Shown: piece by piece, positions 29,743-39,399 of the stretch
Position numbering within the stretch: the first letter of the stretch is position 1
How the letters are laid out: every line of letters begins with the position of its first letter
Assembly (NCBI GenBank): GCA_027488115.1
Contig: JAIYCG010000014.1
Span: 83,083 to 147,082, forward strand
DNA length: 64,000 nucleotides
DNA from: Comamonadaceae bacterium
Lineage (GTDB): Bacteria > Pseudomonadota > Gammaproteobacteria > Burkholderiales > Burkholderiaceae_C
Direction: 5' to 3'
Translations under genes and position numbers: made by a program
The notes under the pieces: model-generated
Seen by the model: only the letters and a program-made list of their open reading frames with translations
What the model was told of the DNA's origin: nothing
The model's database searches: none

Positions 29743-31448
29743 ACGATATTCGCCGCACCTTTTTATGGGTCATTTTTGGCTTCTCCATGGTTCTTTTATG
29801 GGACCAATGGCAACTTTACAACGGGCACAAAGCCACTTTCTTCCCTAAGCCCGTTGTCGCCAGTGCCGAAAAGCCGGCGACGTCCAATGCGACACCGGCA
29901 GATGTACCCACGGCTTCGCCCAATACCACGCCACCAGCAGTTTCGACGCCTAATCCGGCAGGCCCGTCTCAAGTCCCTGGTGTTGCCACGCCAGCAACCG
30001 CCATGGCACGCGAAAGCATTGAAGTCAAAACCGACGTCCTGAAACTCAAGTTTGATTCTGAAGGCGGCTCTTTGCTGCACACTGAATTCCTGAAATACGG
30101 GGATCTGTTAGACAGCCAAAAACCCTTCGTTTTATTGGATGAAAGCAAATCTCGTGTTTATGTGGCCCAAACAGGCTTGATTGGTGGCCCTTTTGCCACC
30201 CACAAAACGCCCATGAAGTTCACAGGTGATCGGGAACTCAAAGAAGGTCAAAAAGAGTTGACGCTGAAGTTTGAGTCTGACGACCTCGGTGGCTTGAAAT
30301 TGATCAAAACTTACACCTTGGCTCGCGGCAGCTATGCTTTGAAAGTGGCGCACCAAGTCGTTAACACTGGCACGGCCCCTGCTGCTCCTCAGTTGTACGT
30401 CCAACTGGTCAGGGATGGCAACAAGCCAGAAGGCGAATCTGCTTTCTATTCCACTTTCACTGGGCCTGCTGTTTACACAGACGCCAAGAAATACCAGAAG
30501 ATTGAATTTACTGACATTGAAAAAAACAAGGCTGAGTTTGAGAAGACCACGCAGCAAGGTTATGTGGCCATGGTTCAGCACTACTTTGCATCCGCGTGGG
30601 TGTTGCCCGCCAACACGGCGCGTGAAAACTTTGTGCGCAAAGTGGATGCCAATTTGTATTCTGTTGGCATGATCACCCCCTTCAATGAAGTCGCCCCAGG
30701 CCAATCCAAAACGCTAGACACCACCCTGTTTGTAGGGCCTCAAGAAGAAAAAATGCTGGAAGCTTTAACGCCCGGCCTTGAGTTGGTCAAAGACTATGGT
30801 TGGCTCACCGTGTTGGCCAAACCTCTTTATTGGTTGCTTGATCGGTTGTTTGGCTTCTTACAAAATTGGGGCTGGGCCATTGTGGCTCTGGTGTTCTTGC
30901 TCAAGCTGGCTTTCTATTGGCTCAATGCGAAGGCCTATGCCAGCATGGCAAAGATGAAAGCCATCAATCCCAAAATCATGGAAATGCGTGAGCGTCTAAA
31001 AGACAACCCACAGCAAATGCAGCAAGAGATGATGCGCATTTACCGTGAAGAGAAAGTCAACCCAATGGGCGGGTGCTTCCCCATCATGGTACAAATCCCC
31101 GTGTTCATCGCCCTGTATTGGGTCTTGCTGTCGTCGGTTGAAATGCGCAATGCGCCATGGATTGGCTGGATCCACGATTTGTCAGCGCCCGACCCTTATT
31201 TCATCCTGCCAGTGGTGATGACCTTGTCAACCATGTTACAAACCGCACTCAACCCTGCACCACCAGACCCCATGCAAGCCAAATTGATGTGGATCATGCC
31301 CTTGGTATTTAGCGTGATGTTCTTCTTTTTCCCATCCGGATTGGTGCTCTACTGGATCACCAACAATATTTTGTCAATTGCTCAGCAATGGGTTATCAAC
31401 ACCAGGATGGGTGTACCGCCGCAGTTCAATCTGCCAAAATTCAATTGA
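29739..31448 (+). CDS. yidC: Membrane protein insertase YidC
   Basis: A 569-residue inner-membrane insertase. It has an N-terminal membrane anchor (FLWVIFGFSMVLLWDQW), a Pro/Ala/Thr-rich linker near residues 45-90, a large periplasmic domain, and the conserved C-terminal five-helix core beginning near residue 360. Core motifs include KAYASMAKMKAINPKI and NPMGGCFPIMVQIPVFIALY. The start ATG 29739 overlaps the yidD stop. It acts alone or with SecYEG. Secure call. Confidence 0.98.
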   Translation: MNDIRRTFLWVIFGFSMVLLWDQWQLYNGHKATFFPKPVVASAEKPATSNATPADVPTASPNTTPPAVSTPNPAGPSQVPGVATPATAMARESIEVKTDVLKLKFDSEGGSLLHTEFLKYGDLLDSQKPFVLLDESKSRVYVAQTGLIGGPFATHKTPMKFTGDRELKEGQKELTLKFESDDLGGLKLIKTYTLARGSYALKVAHQVVNTGTAPAAPQLYVQLVRDGNKPEGESAFYSTFTGPAVYTDAKKYQKIEFTDIEKNKAEFEKTTQQGYVAMVQHYFASAWVLPANTARENFVRKVDANLYSVGMITPFNEVAPGQSKTLDTTLFVGPQEEKMLEALTPGLELVKDYGWLTVLAKPLYWLLDRLFGFLQNWGWAIVALVFLLKLAFYWLNAKAYASMAKMKAINPKIMEMRERLKDNPQQMQQEMMRIYREEKVNPMGGCFPIMVQIPVFIALYWVLLSSVEMRNAPWIGWIHDLSAPDPYFILPVVMTLSTMLQTALNPAPPDPMQAKLMWIMPLVFSVMFFFFPSGLVLYWITNNILSIAQQWVINTRMGVPPQFNLPKFN

Positions 31449-31498
31449 GTGCCCCAACAAGGTTCAACAGCAGGTTCTGTTCACCTGCGCTGACATGA

Positions 31499-31532
31499 AA
31501 TCATCAGGGCCGCTCTTGCGGCCCTGATGATT
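31499..31532. terminator. Long perfect hairpin between yidC and mnmE
   Basis: A perfect 15-bp stem (arms 31499-31513 and 31518-31532, core CAGGGCCGC/GCGGCCCTG) with the loop TCTT. The right side runs into TTTGAAAG, with no proper T-run, so it may be an inefficient terminator or RNA-processing/stabilising hairpin. It lies 51 bases after the yidC stop and 39 bases before the mnmE start. Confidence 0.6.
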
Positions 31533-31570
31533 TGAAAGCGTGTTTCTTTTCATACCACCAGATTTTCACC

Positions 31571-33004
31571 ATGCTGTCTCGCCACCAGGATCCCATCATT
31601 GCCATTGCCACGGCAGCGGGCAGAGGCGCCGTGGGCATCGTGAGAATTTCAGGGCCACACTTGAAGACATGGGCAGAAGCTTTTTGCGGCAAGTCACTGC
31701 AGGCTCGGCAAGCGCATTACCTGCCATTCAACGACGACAAGGGCGAGTCCATCGATCAGGGCTTAGCCATCTTCTTTCCTGGCCCCCATTCGTACACGGG
31801 TGAGGACGTCTTAGAGCTGCAGGCACATGGTGGGCCGGTGGTCTTGCAATTGTTGCTTGCACGATGCCTAGAGCTGGCCGAGTCTCTTGACCCGCACACC
31901 GGCAAGGTGATGCTTCAAGGTCTTCGCTTGGCGCAGCCTGGCGAATTCACACAACGCGCCTTTCTGAACGAAAAAATTGATTTGGCACAGGCCGAAGCCA
32001 TTGCCGATTTGATTGACGCCTCTACCAGCGCAGCTGCACGCAGTGCTAGCCGATCTTTGGCGGGCATGTTCTCTCAAGAAATTCACGCTTTGCGTGACAG
32101 CTTGGTTCACTTGCGCATGTTGGTAGAGGCTACCTTGGATTTCCCAGAAGAGGAAATTGATTTTCTGCAGAAGGCTGATGCACAAGGTCAGCTTGAGCGC
32201 TTGCAAACTCAACTTCAAAATGTCTTGCTAAGAACCCAGCAAGGTGCTTTGTTGCGTGAGGGCATCAAGGTCGTCATAGCAGGCCAACCCAATGCCGGGA
32301 AAAGCTCATTGCTCAATGCTTTGGCGGGCGCTGAGTTGGCCATCGTCACGCCCATTGCTGGCACCACACGCGACGTGGTGCAACAAACCATTCAGATTGA
32401 GGGCGTGCCGATTCACATCATTGATACGGCAGGTCTGCGCGAAGGTGAGGGTATCGATGAAGTCGAACAAATTGGCATTCAACGCGCTTGGGCTCAAATC
32501 GCTGGCGCAGATGCTGTCTTGTTTTTACATGATCTGACCAGAAGCCGTGAGCCTGACTACGTGCAGGCCGACCTGCAAATTCAAGAAAGCCTCTTAGCGC
32601 AACTGCCCTCTGGGGTGAGCTTGTTGAATGTCTGGAACAAATGCGACCTTGCGCCTGCCAAACAAACAACTGACCGTATGGACGGCACTTTGAATGACAT
32701 TCAACTGTCAGCCAAAACAGGCCTTGGCATCGACCAGCTTCGAGCCCAGTTGCTGCAGTCGGCTGGGTGGCAAGCTGTGAATGAAGGTTTGTATTTGGCC
32801 AGAGAGCGGCATGTTCAAGCATTGAAGCGAGTTCAATCGCATCTTGAAATGGCAGATGCTCAGTTGCGCGCGCAAGCCCAATCATTGGACTTGTTGGCAG
32901 AAGAGCTGCGCTTGTCGCAAACAGCTCTGAATGAAATTACAGGCGAGTTCAACGCAGACGATTTGCTGGGCGTTATTTTCTCCAGCTTTTGCATTGGTAA
33001 ATAA
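31571..33004 (+). CDS. mnmE: tRNA uridine-5-carboxymethylaminomethyl modification GTPase MnmE
   Basis: A 477-residue GTPase that, with MnmG, modifies the wobble uridine of certain tRNAs. The N-terminal folate-binding domain begins [20 protein letters not shown]. The G domain has GQPNAGKSS near residue 236, DTAGLREG near 284 and NKCD near 358. The protein ends with the conserved C-x-GK motif CIGK. The start ATG 31571 (MLSRHQDP) fits the family; the frame is open upstream to 31532. The next gene, an ABC exporter, begins four bases after its stop. Confidence 0.97.
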   Translation: MLSRHQDPIIAIATAAGRGAVGIVRISGPHLKTWAEAFCGKSLQARQAHYLPFNDDKGESIDQGLAIFFPGPHSYTGEDVLELQAHGGPVVLQLLLARCLELAESLDPHTGKVMLQGLRLAQPGEFTQRAFLNEKIDLAQAEAIADLIDASTSAAARSASRSLAGMFSQEIHALRDSLVHLRMLVEATLDFPEEEIDFLQKADAQGQLERLQTQLQNVLLRTQQGALLREGIKVVIAGQPNAGKSSLLNALAGAELAIVTPIAGTTRDVVQQTIQIEGVPIHIIDTAGLREGEGIDEVEQIGIQRAWAQIAGADAVLFLHDLTRSREPDYVQADLQIQESLLAQLPSGVSLLNVWNKCDLAPAKQTTDRMDGTLNDIQLSAKTGLGIDQLRAQLLQSAGWQAVNEGLYLARERHVQALKRVQSHLEMADAQLRAQAQSLDLLAEELRLSQTALNEITGEFNADDLLGVIFSSFCIGK

Positions 33005-33007
33005 CAC

Positions 33008-34795
33008 ATGGCCAAGACACCCGTCATTGATCGACCTGCGCCGCAAAATCCAAAGTCATTGAGTGGCTTGCTGCCATTTTTAAAACCTTACAAGTTGCAA
33101 ATCGGTTTGGCCATGGTCTTTTTGGTTTTGGCTGCTGCTTCAACTTTGATTTTTCCTGTTGCCTTGCGTCAATTGATCGACAATGGGTTACAACACCCTG
33201 ACCCTGGTGCACAGGCCATGGCCTTGCGGGGCAATTTCTTGATGCTGTTTGGTGTTGCTGTAGCACTGGGTTTATTTTCTGCAGCGCGATTTTTCACGGT
33301 CAGTTGGTTGGGTGAACGCGTCACCACAGATCTGCGCAATGCCGTCTATGGACATGTCCTAAAGCAGAGCCCTGCTTTTTTTGAAACCACACCCACTGGT
33401 GAAGTCATCAGCCGCTTGGTTGCAGACACAACTTTGGTTCAAACTGTGGTTGGCAGTTCTTTGTCCTTGGGCCTGCGCAACGCGGTCATGGGTGTGGGTG
33501 CCATGGGCATGTTGGTATGGGCACACCCTACTGTCATGCTGCAATTGGTCGTCACGGTGGTCTTGGTCGTCTGGCCAGCCACCCTCTATGGGCGACGCGT
33601 CCGCCGTTTGTCACGCGCCAGCCAAGACCGCGTGGCCGATGCCAGCAGCATTGCCACCGAAATTTTGAATGCCATGCCGGTTGTGCAAAGCTACACTGCC
33701 GAAAACCGAGAGGCTGCACGCTTTTCAAGCGCCACAGAACAGGGGTTCCAAACAGCGATTCGGCGCACGCGCGCCCGTTCGGTCTTGGTTGCCTTCATCA
33801 TCATTGCCAATGCTGCTTTTTTGCTGTGGGGTTTGTATCAGGGCACGCAAGCGGTGCTTGCAGGCGAACTCTCTGCAGGTCAATTGGGTCAGGCCGTTTT
33901 GTACGTCATTATTTTTGCTGGCGCAGTCGCTGTATTGGGTGAAACCTATGGCGATTTGCTGCGTGCAGCTGGCGCTACAGAGCGGCTCATGGAGTTGCTT
34001 AGCAGCGTATCGCCTGTGCAATCGCCCGCAAATCCGGTTACCTCAATGCCGCCATCAACAGGCAGCACTTTGAAGTTTGAGTCACTTCAGTTTCACTATC
34101 CTTCTCGCCCTTCACAGCTTGCGCTTCAAGACTTCGGGGTTGACATTGAAGCGGGTCAAACGGTGGCCTTGGTAGGCCCCAGTGGCGCTGGCAAAACCAC
34201 GTTGTTTGGTTTGTTGCTTCGCTATTACGACCCGCAAAAAGGACAGATTGTGTTGGATGGTGTGCCCATTCAAAACTTCAGCCTGCAAGACCTTCGGCAA
34301 CGCATTGGCATTGTGCCGCAAGAGCCTGTGCTTTTCTCAAGCAGTGCCATGGACAACATCCGTTATGGGAAACCAGATGCGACAGACGACGAAGTTCGGG
34401 CTGCAGCAGTGGCGGCATTTGCAGATGAGTTCATCGTCGACCTGCCCGAGGGATACAACACCTTTCTGGGTGAACGCGGTGTGCGTTTATCAGGCGGCCA
34501 ACGCCAACGCATTGCCATCGCAAGAGCCATGCTCAAAAATCCACCGCTCTTGCTGTTAGACGAAGCCACCAGCGCTTTGGATGCACACAGCGAGCGCATG
34601 GTTCAAGCAGCATTGGAGTCGGCCATGCGGGGACGAACCACCTTGGTCATTGCGCACCGACTTGCCACCGTGCAACAAGCTGACAATATTTTGGTCTTAG
34701 AGCACGGACGCTTGGTGGAGCAAGGCAAACATGCGAAGTTGGTTGAAATGGGCGGCGTCTATGCAGGGTTGGCGGCGCTTCAGTTCAACGCTTAA
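33008..34795 (+). CDS. ABC exporter, fused permease and ATPase (MsbA/ABCB type)
   Basis: A 595-residue half-transporter. An N-terminal six-helix membrane domain (about residues 25-320) is followed by an ATPase domain with Walker A GPSGAGKTT near residue 390, the signature LSGGQRQR, and Walker B LLLLDEATSALD. Dimers of such proteins export lipids, drugs or peptides. The Q-loop context GIVPQEPVLFSSS is of the ABCB type. It starts at ATG 33008, directly after mnmE, and is probably cotranscribed. Its substrate is not readable; a lipid or multidrug exporter is the reasonable range. Confidence 0.92.
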   Translation: MAKTPVIDRPAPQNPKSLSGLLPFLKPYKLQIGLAMVFLVLAAASTLIFPVALRQLIDNGLQHPDPGAQAMALRGNFLMLFGVAVALGLFSAARFFTVSWLGERVTTDLRNAVYGHVLKQSPAFFETTPTGEVISRLVADTTLVQTVVGSSLSLGLRNAVMGVGAMGMLVWAHPTVMLQLVVTVVLVVWPATLYGRRVRRLSRASQDRVADASSIATEILNAMPVVQSYTAENREAARFSSATEQGFQTAIRRTRARSVLVAFIIIANAAFLLWGLYQGTQAVLAGELSAGQLGQAVLYVIIFAGAVAVLGETYGDLLRAAGATERLMELLSSVSPVQSPANPVTSMPPSTGSTLKFESLQFHYPSRPSQLALQDFGVDIEAGQTVALVGPSGAGKTTLFGLLLRYYDPQKGQIVLDGVPIQNFSLQDLRQRIGIVPQEPVLFSSSAMDNIRYGKPDATDDEVRAAAVAAFADEFIVDLPEGYNTFLGERGVRLSGGQRQRIAIARAMLKNPPLLLLDEATSALDAHSERMVQAALESAMRGRTTLVIAHRLATVQQADNILVLEHGRLVEQGKHAKLVEMGGVYAGLAALQFNA

Positions 34796-34848
34796 GTACC
34801 TCATGGTAAAGCCAGTACCTGGTGACACCTTGCATCAGTGCTTCAGTT

Positions 34849-35457
34849 TCAATGCCCTGCAAAGTTCACCAGTGTGAATAAAGACAAGCCTGCCGCTTTG
34901 AGTTTTTCTGAGCCCCCTAGTTCAGGCAAATCGACAATGGCAGCACCTTCGATCACTTCGGCACCCAGTTTCTCCAAAAGCTTCATGCCCGCCATCATGG
35001 TTCCCCCCGTCGCAATCAAATCATCAATCAACAAGACCCGCTGGCCCGGCTTGACCGCATCGGTATGTAACTCAACAGTGGCTGTGCCATATTCCAACTC
35101 ATAGGTTTCTTCCACCGTGGTGAAAGGCAACTTTCCTTTTTTGCGAACCGGAACAAAGCCAACATTCAATTCGTAAGCCACAACGGCCCCCAAAATAAAG
35201 CCACGCGCATCAAGGCCCGCAACCACATCAGGCCGCATGGCGGGTGACATGTAGCGATGCACGAAGGCATCGATCAAGACGCGAAACACCCTTGGGTTTT
35301 GGAGCAAAGGCGTGATGTCTCTAAATTGCACGCCCGCTACAGGCCAATCGGGCACTGTGCGGATGTTGTTTCTTAAATAATCGTTCACCGACAAAGCCAT
35401 TTCATCGCTGGCGCCACCTGCTTGCCCAAGCTTCATTGAACCCCATCCTTGACTCAT
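34849..35457 (-). CDS. apt: Adenine phosphoribosyltransferase
   Basis: A 202-residue purine-salvage enzyme converting adenine and PRPP to AMP. The PRPP-binding motif [13 protein letters not shown] is near residue 134, and [11 protein letters not shown] near residue 45 is typical of Apt. The start ATG 35455-35457 has GGAG eight bases upstream; other Met codons at 35436 and 35400 are possible, and residues before [10 protein letters not shown] look like a non-conserved extension. It is convergent with the ABC exporter and divergent from kdsD. Confidence 0.93.
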   Translation of the reverse strand: MSQGWGSMKLGQAGGASDEMALSVNDYLRNNIRTVPDWPVAGVQFRDITPLLQNPRVFRVLIDAFVHRYMSPAMRPDVVAGLDARGFILGAVVAYELNVGFVPVRKKGKLPFTTVEETYELEYGTATVELHTDAVKPGQRVLLIDDLIATGGTMMAGMKLLEKLGAEVIEGAAIVDLPELGGSEKLKAAGLSLFTLVNFAGH

Positions 35458-35536
35458 CACACTCACTCCACAACGACAACCTGTCGAAACCAGCATCATA
35501 GACACGCTTTAGGCCATCACTCGTTAAAATAAGCCC

Positions 35537-36514
35537 ATGTCATTTAACTCAGACCAAGCCCTCCAACTCGCACGCGAGACTTTGGACATTGAGGCACAAG
35601 CCCTGATGGGACTCAAATCCCGATTGGATCATCGCTTTTCCCAAGCTGTTCAAATGATGCTCAACGTCAAAGGCCGCGTGGTGGTCACCGGCATGGGCAA
35701 GAGTGGGCACATCGGCTCCAAGATTGCAGCCACCTTGGCATCTACCGGTACGCCTGCCATGTTTGTTCACCCCGGTGAGGCCAGCCATGGTGATCTTGGC
35801 ATGATCAAAGCAGTCGATGTGGTCCTGGCTATCTCGAACAGTGGAGAAAGCGACGAACTTGTCTCCATACTGCCCGTCTTGAAACGACAAGGCGTCCCTT
35901 TGATTGCCATGACCGGTGGCATGAGCTCGGCACTGGCCAAACACGCTGACGTGGTCTTAGACAGCAGCGTCGACAAAGAAGCTTGCCCGCTGAATTTGGC
36001 TCCCACCGCAAGCACCACAGCTCAACTGGCTCTGGGTGATGCTTTGGCTGTCGCGCTTTTAGACGCTCGAGGTTTCAAAGCAGAAGACTTTGCCCGCTCT
36101 CATCCTGGTGGCTCCTTGGGTCGTCGCTTGCTGACGCATGTGGAAGACGTGATGCGCAAAGGGGATCAAGTGCCACATGTGTTGCCTGACGCCAGCTTTA
36201 CCCAGCTGATGCGTGAAATGAGTCAAAAGGGTTTGGGCGCTTCGGCCATCGTAGATGCTCAAGACAAAATTTTAGGTATCTTCACAGACGGTGATTTAAG
36301 GCGTCTAATTGAAAAAGGTGTTGACTTGCGAGCACTGCAAGCCAAAGAGGTGATGCATGCCAATCCGCGAACAGTTCAAAAAGATGCCTTGGCTGTTGAG
36401 GCAGCTGAGCTCATGGAGCAATTTCAAATCACCAGCGTTTTGGTGGTGAATGCGTCGGGCGCTTTGTGTGGTGCCCTCAACAGCAATGACTTGATGCGCG
36501 CTAAAGTGATCTAA
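35537..36514 (+). CDS. kdsD: Arabinose-5-phosphate isomerase (KpsF/GutQ family)
   Basis: A 325-residue enzyme that converts ribulose 5-phosphate to arabinose 5-phosphate, the first step to KDO for lipopolysaccharide. The SIS sugar-isomerase domain (about residues 40-180) includes VVVTGMGKSGHIGSKIAAT and HPGEASHGDLGMI. Two CBS domains follow, near residues 210-265 and 275-325. The start is ATG 35537. It is followed by kdsC and lptC, the usual KDO/LPS transport neighbourhood. Confidence 0.95.
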   Translation: MSFNSDQALQLARETLDIEAQALMGLKSRLDHRFSQAVQMMLNVKGRVVVTGMGKSGHIGSKIAATLASTGTPAMFVHPGEASHGDLGMIKAVDVVLAISNSGESDELVSILPVLKRQGVPLIAMTGGMSSALAKHADVVLDSSVDKEACPLNLAPTASTTAQLALGDALAVALLDARGFKAEDFARSHPGGSLGRRLLTHVEDVMRKGDQVPHVLPDASFTQLMREMSQKGLGASAIVDAQDKILGIFTDGDLRRLIEKGVDLRALQAKEVMHANPRTVQKDALAVEAAELMEQFQITSVLVVNASGALCGALNSNDLMRAKVI

Positions 36515-36554
36515 ACCGACATCTTCACAAGCTTGCACTTGACACCCCTTCACC

Positions 36555-37121
36555 ATGCAAATCATTCAGCCCGTGCTCAATTTTCCGCCTGAGTTGCTGC
36601 TTCAAGCGCAAGGCATCAAGGTGGTGTTTTTGGATGTGGACGGTGTCTTAACAGATGGCGGCTTGTACTTTTCTGAACAAGGCGAAACTCTGAAACGTTT
36701 CAGCACCTTGGACGGCCATGGTCTCAAACTGTTAAAGCACGCGGGAATCACACCCGTGATCATCACAGGGCGCGACTCTGCGCCCCTTAGAGTAAGGCTC
36801 AAAGCCCTTGGCATTGAACATGCCAAATTTGGCACAGAGGACAAGCTGCCTGCTGCCGAAGCGTATTTAAAAGCGCTTGGCCTTGACTGGCACCAAGCAG
36901 CCGCCATGGGCGATGACTGGCCCGATCTGCCTGTCATGCAACGCGCTGCCCTGTCATGCGCACCCCTGAATGCACACGCCCAAGCTTTGGCGCTTGCACA
37001 CTTCGTCACAAGCCGCCAAGGCGGCTTTGGCGCTGCCAGAGAGTTTTGTGATTTGCTGGTGGTTGCAAGTGGGCACTACGCCACTTTGCTGGCACAGGTT
37101 GGCTCTTCATCGGCCGCATGA
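36555..37121 (+). CDS. kdsC: KDO-8-phosphate phosphatase (HAD family)
   Basis: A 188-residue HAD-superfamily hydrolase without a cap domain, as expected of KdsC, which releases KDO from KDO 8-phosphate. Motif I is LDVDGVLTDG near residues 26-35, motif II is the TGRDSAPL segment, and motifs III/IV are represented by the lysine region and GDDWPDLPVM near residue 118. It overlaps lptC by four bases and lies 40 bases after kdsD. Secure call. Confidence 0.95.
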   Translation: MQIIQPVLNFPPELLLQAQGIKVVFLDVDGVLTDGGLYFSEQGETLKRFSTLDGHGLKLLKHAGITPVIITGRDSAPLRVRLKALGIEHAKFGTEDKLPAAEAYLKALGLDWHQAAAMGDDWPDLPVMQRAALSCAPLNAHAQALALAHFVTSRQGGFGAAREFCDLLVVASGHYATLLAQVGSSSAA

Positions 37122-37729
37122 TGAATGGATTTCGGCGAGCCTTAGATCGCTTGGCGCTGTACCTGCCAGCACTTCTGATGGCCGTGTTTGCATTGGGCAG
37201 TTGGTGGCTTGTGCGAAGTCTACCCAGTTTTTTCAATGAGGCTACACCCCCAACAGTTCGACACGAACCTGATTATTTTTTGCAAGATTTTTCAGTCAAA
37301 TCATTTGACAGCAGTGGACGCCTGATGAGAGAGTTAAGTGGGGATCATGCTCAACACTTTCCAGATACAGACACGCTAGACATCCAAAAAGTTCAAATGC
37401 GCGGTCACAACAAGGAAGGTCAACAAGTTACGGCACTTGCAGACAAAGCGCTGGCCCAAGGCGATGGTACGCAAGTCACTTTTTTCGGCAATGTGCAGAT
37501 CACTCAACCCGCTTCGAAAAGCGCCAACGGAAGTCAGTCTGCAACCGAGATGCGAAGTCAAGAGGTCAAAGCCTTTGTCAAAGAGGAGCGCTTGGTCAGC
37601 GACGTGCCCATTGAAATTCGACGCGGACAAGATGTGTTCACTGCTGAAAAAATGCAAATGAACAGCAAGACTGGCGAGTATGAATTGATTGGCAAAGTTC
37701 GCGGCCTTGTTCAAACTGGCAAACCTTAA
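37118..37729 (+). CDS. lptC: LPS export system protein LptC
   Basis: A 203-residue inner-membrane-anchored protein of the Lpt bridge that moves lipopolysaccharide to the outer membrane. It has an N-terminal membrane segment (ALYLPALLMAVFALGSWWLV) and a periplasmic part with the LptC pattern around DYFLQDFSVKSFDSSGRL and the C-terminal GEYELIGKVRG. The start ATGATG at 37118 overlaps the kdsC stop. LptA and LptB genes do not follow, which is unusual; an SDR gene does. Confidence 0.9.
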   Translation: MMNGFRRALDRLALYLPALLMAVFALGSWWLVRSLPSFFNEATPPTVRHEPDYFLQDFSVKSFDSSGRLMRELSGDHAQHFPDTDTLDIQKVQMRGHNKEGQQVTALADKALAQGDGTQVTFFGNVQITQPASKSANGSQSATEMRSQEVKAFVKEERLVSDVPIEIRRGQDVFTAEKMQMNSKTGEYELIGKVRGLVQTGKP

Positions 37730-37771
37730 TCACACCTTTTTTCTCAAATCGAGAAACTCTGAAAGACATCT

Positions 37772-38569
37772 ATGCGCCCTTTGGTTTTCATCACTGGTGC
37801 TTCAAGCGGTATTGGCCAAGCGCTTGCTCTGAGGTACCACCACGCAGGATGGCGACTTGCTCTGGCTGCACGCAGAGTGCCTGAAATGCAAGCATGGCTT
37901 GAAACCCACGGAGTTTCACCAGAGCTGGCCCATTGCTACCTCGCTGATGTGAGCGACGTCAACAGCATCATTGCAGCGGCCAATGAGTGCCTTGCTGAAC
38001 AAGGCGTTCCCGATGTGGTCATTGCAAATGCAGGCATCAGCATAGGCATGGACACCCAAGTGCGACAAGATTTAGAGGTGTTGCAACAAGTGATGAACAC
38101 CAATGTAGTGGGCATGGCGGCTACATTTCATCCCTTTTTGCACGCCATGAAAAATCGTGCCGTACAAATGGGTCATTCGCAACATGTGGGCACTTTGGTA
38201 GGGATAGCCAGCGTTGCAGGGATACGCGGCATGCCAGGTCACGCCGCTTATTGTGCAAGCAAAGCAGCGGCCATTGGCTATTGCGAAAGCTTGCGTGGCG
38301 AACTGAAGCCGGAGGGCTTCAAAGTTGTGACCTTGGCGCCAGGCTATATCAAAACGCCATTGACGCAAAAGAACAAGTTCCCAATGCCATTCTTAATGAG
38401 CGCAACGGACTTTGCCGAAGCTGCTTTTCAAGCCATTGAAAAGGGCCATAGTTTCAAAGTCATCCCAACGCCGATGGCTTGGGTTGCGCGAGTTTTGCGA
38501 ATCTTGCCAAACACTTTATTTGATCGCGCGTTTAAAAATGTGCCGCGGAAACATCGCTCGACAGACTGA
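37772..38569 (+). CDS. SDR-family oxidoreductase
   Basis: A 265-residue short-chain dehydrogenase/reductase with the full classical motif set: TGASSGIG near residue 9, NAGIS near residue 89, and the catalytic YCASK near residue 156 with Ser upstream (GIASVAG). It belongs to the group with a long C-terminal tail (PMAWVARVLRILPNTLFDRAF) that may associate with membranes. It lies 42 bases after lptC and may be cotranscribed. The substrate is unknown. It keeps all catalytic residues, unlike the SDR at 3.5-4.2 kb. Confidence 0.88.
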   Translation: MRPLVFITGASSGIGQALALRYHHAGWRLALAARRVPEMQAWLETHGVSPELAHCYLADVSDVNSIIAAANECLAEQGVPDVVIANAGISIGMDTQVRQDLEVLQQVMNTNVVGMAATFHPFLHAMKNRAVQMGHSQHVGTLVGIASVAGIRGMPGHAAYCASKAAAIGYCESLRGELKPEGFKVVTLAPGYIKTPLTQKNKFPMPFLMSATDFAEAAFQAIEKGHSFKVIPTPMAWVARVLRILPNTLFDRAFKNVPRKHRSTD

Positions 38570-38607
38570 AGTTTTGCGAACGCAGTCTTGAGTATTTGCC
38601 GCCCATT

Positions 38608-38638
38608 AAAAAAGCCCTGCATGCAGGGCTTCTTTTTT
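38608..38638. terminator. Bidirectional intrinsic terminator
   Basis: The stem GCCCTGCATGCAGGGC, with an A-run on the left and T-rich tail TTCTTTTTT on the right, lies between the convergent SDR and RRM genes. It fits a terminator for both. Confidence 0.85.
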
Positions 38639-38678
38639 GACTCACTCTGGTATGAATGAGTGCGGTTGTGACAAGCGA

Positions 38679-39173
38679 TTAATAACCGCCGCCGTAGCCA
38701 CCGCCGCCGCCTTCGCGACGACCGCCACCACCATTGCCACCGCCGCCGCCACGTGGACCTGAGCCATAGGGACTGCGGAAACCTGACTCGCCGCCGCCTT
38801 CACGACGACCGCCACCGCCGCCGCCGCCGTAGCCACCACCGCCGCCGCCGCCATAACCGCCGCCGCCTTCACGACGACCGCCGCCACCACCAAAGCCACC
38901 ACCACCGGAACGGGGGGGGCGCTCTTCCATGGGACGTGCCTCGTTGACAACAACACTGCGACCGCCCAAGGGCTGACCATTCATGCCATTGATTGCAGAT
39001 TGAGCTTCTTCATCAGAACCCATCTCCACAAAGCCAAAGCCTTTTGAGCGACCTGTGTCGCGTTCCATCATGACTTTAGCGCTGGTTACAGAACCGAACT
39101 GACCGAAGGCCTGCTCTAAATCACCGTCACGAACCGAGTACGGCAGATTGCCGACGTATAGTTTTTTGCCCAT
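38679..39173 (-). CDS. RRM RNA-binding protein with glycine-rich tail
   Basis: A 164-residue protein with one RNA-recognition motif (about residues 2-80): RNP2 is LYVGNL and RNP1 is KGFGFVEM. The remaining half is a low-complexity tail of Gly-rich repeats with Tyr and Arg (GGGGYGGGG, RREGGG). Such proteins occur in cyanobacteria and many proteobacteria and are often cold-induced RNA chaperones. The start ATG 39171-39173 (MGKKLYVGNLPYS) has AGAGGAG upstream. The 225-bp spacer before it may contain a long leader. The function is inferred from family only. Confidence 0.9.
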   Translation of the reverse strand: MGKKLYVGNLPYSVRDGDLEQAFGQFGSVTSAKVMMERDTGRSKGFGFVEMGSDEEAQSAINGMNGQPLGGRSVVVNEARPMEERPPRSGGGGFGGGGGRREGGGGYGGGGGGGYGGGGGGGRREGGGESGFRSPYGSGPRGGGGGNGGGGRREGGGGGYGGGY

Positions 39174-39287
39174 TGAAAGGGACTCCTCTAAACACAAAAA
39201 CAAAAGCGATGGAGCCCCAAAAACGCATCAACAAACCTAAAAACCTCGGAAGGAAGCGAAACTGACACCTGTACACCGCGAACAAAA

Positions 39288-39307
39288 CACACGCCTTAAG
39301 ACGTGTG
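39288..39307 (-). terminator. Possible terminator of amtB
   Basis: The hairpin CACACGCC-TTAA-GACGTGTG, with one G-U pair, is followed on the minus strand by GTTTTGTT. It lies about 90 bases after the amtB stop and upstream of the RRM gene. The T-run is weak. Confidence 0.45.
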
Positions 39308-39399
39308 CTAAGCCATTATGGGCCACAAATTAAAGGGTTTGGCAAGTTAATTCTTCGAAAGGCCTTTAAATACTTGGGATTAGATGTGTTTTTGATGAA

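Noticed and set aside
38690..38900. Repetitive DNA resembling a tandem or CRISPR-like array
   Set aside because: The repeats are glycine-codon runs in the coding sequence of the RRM protein and have no regular spacers.
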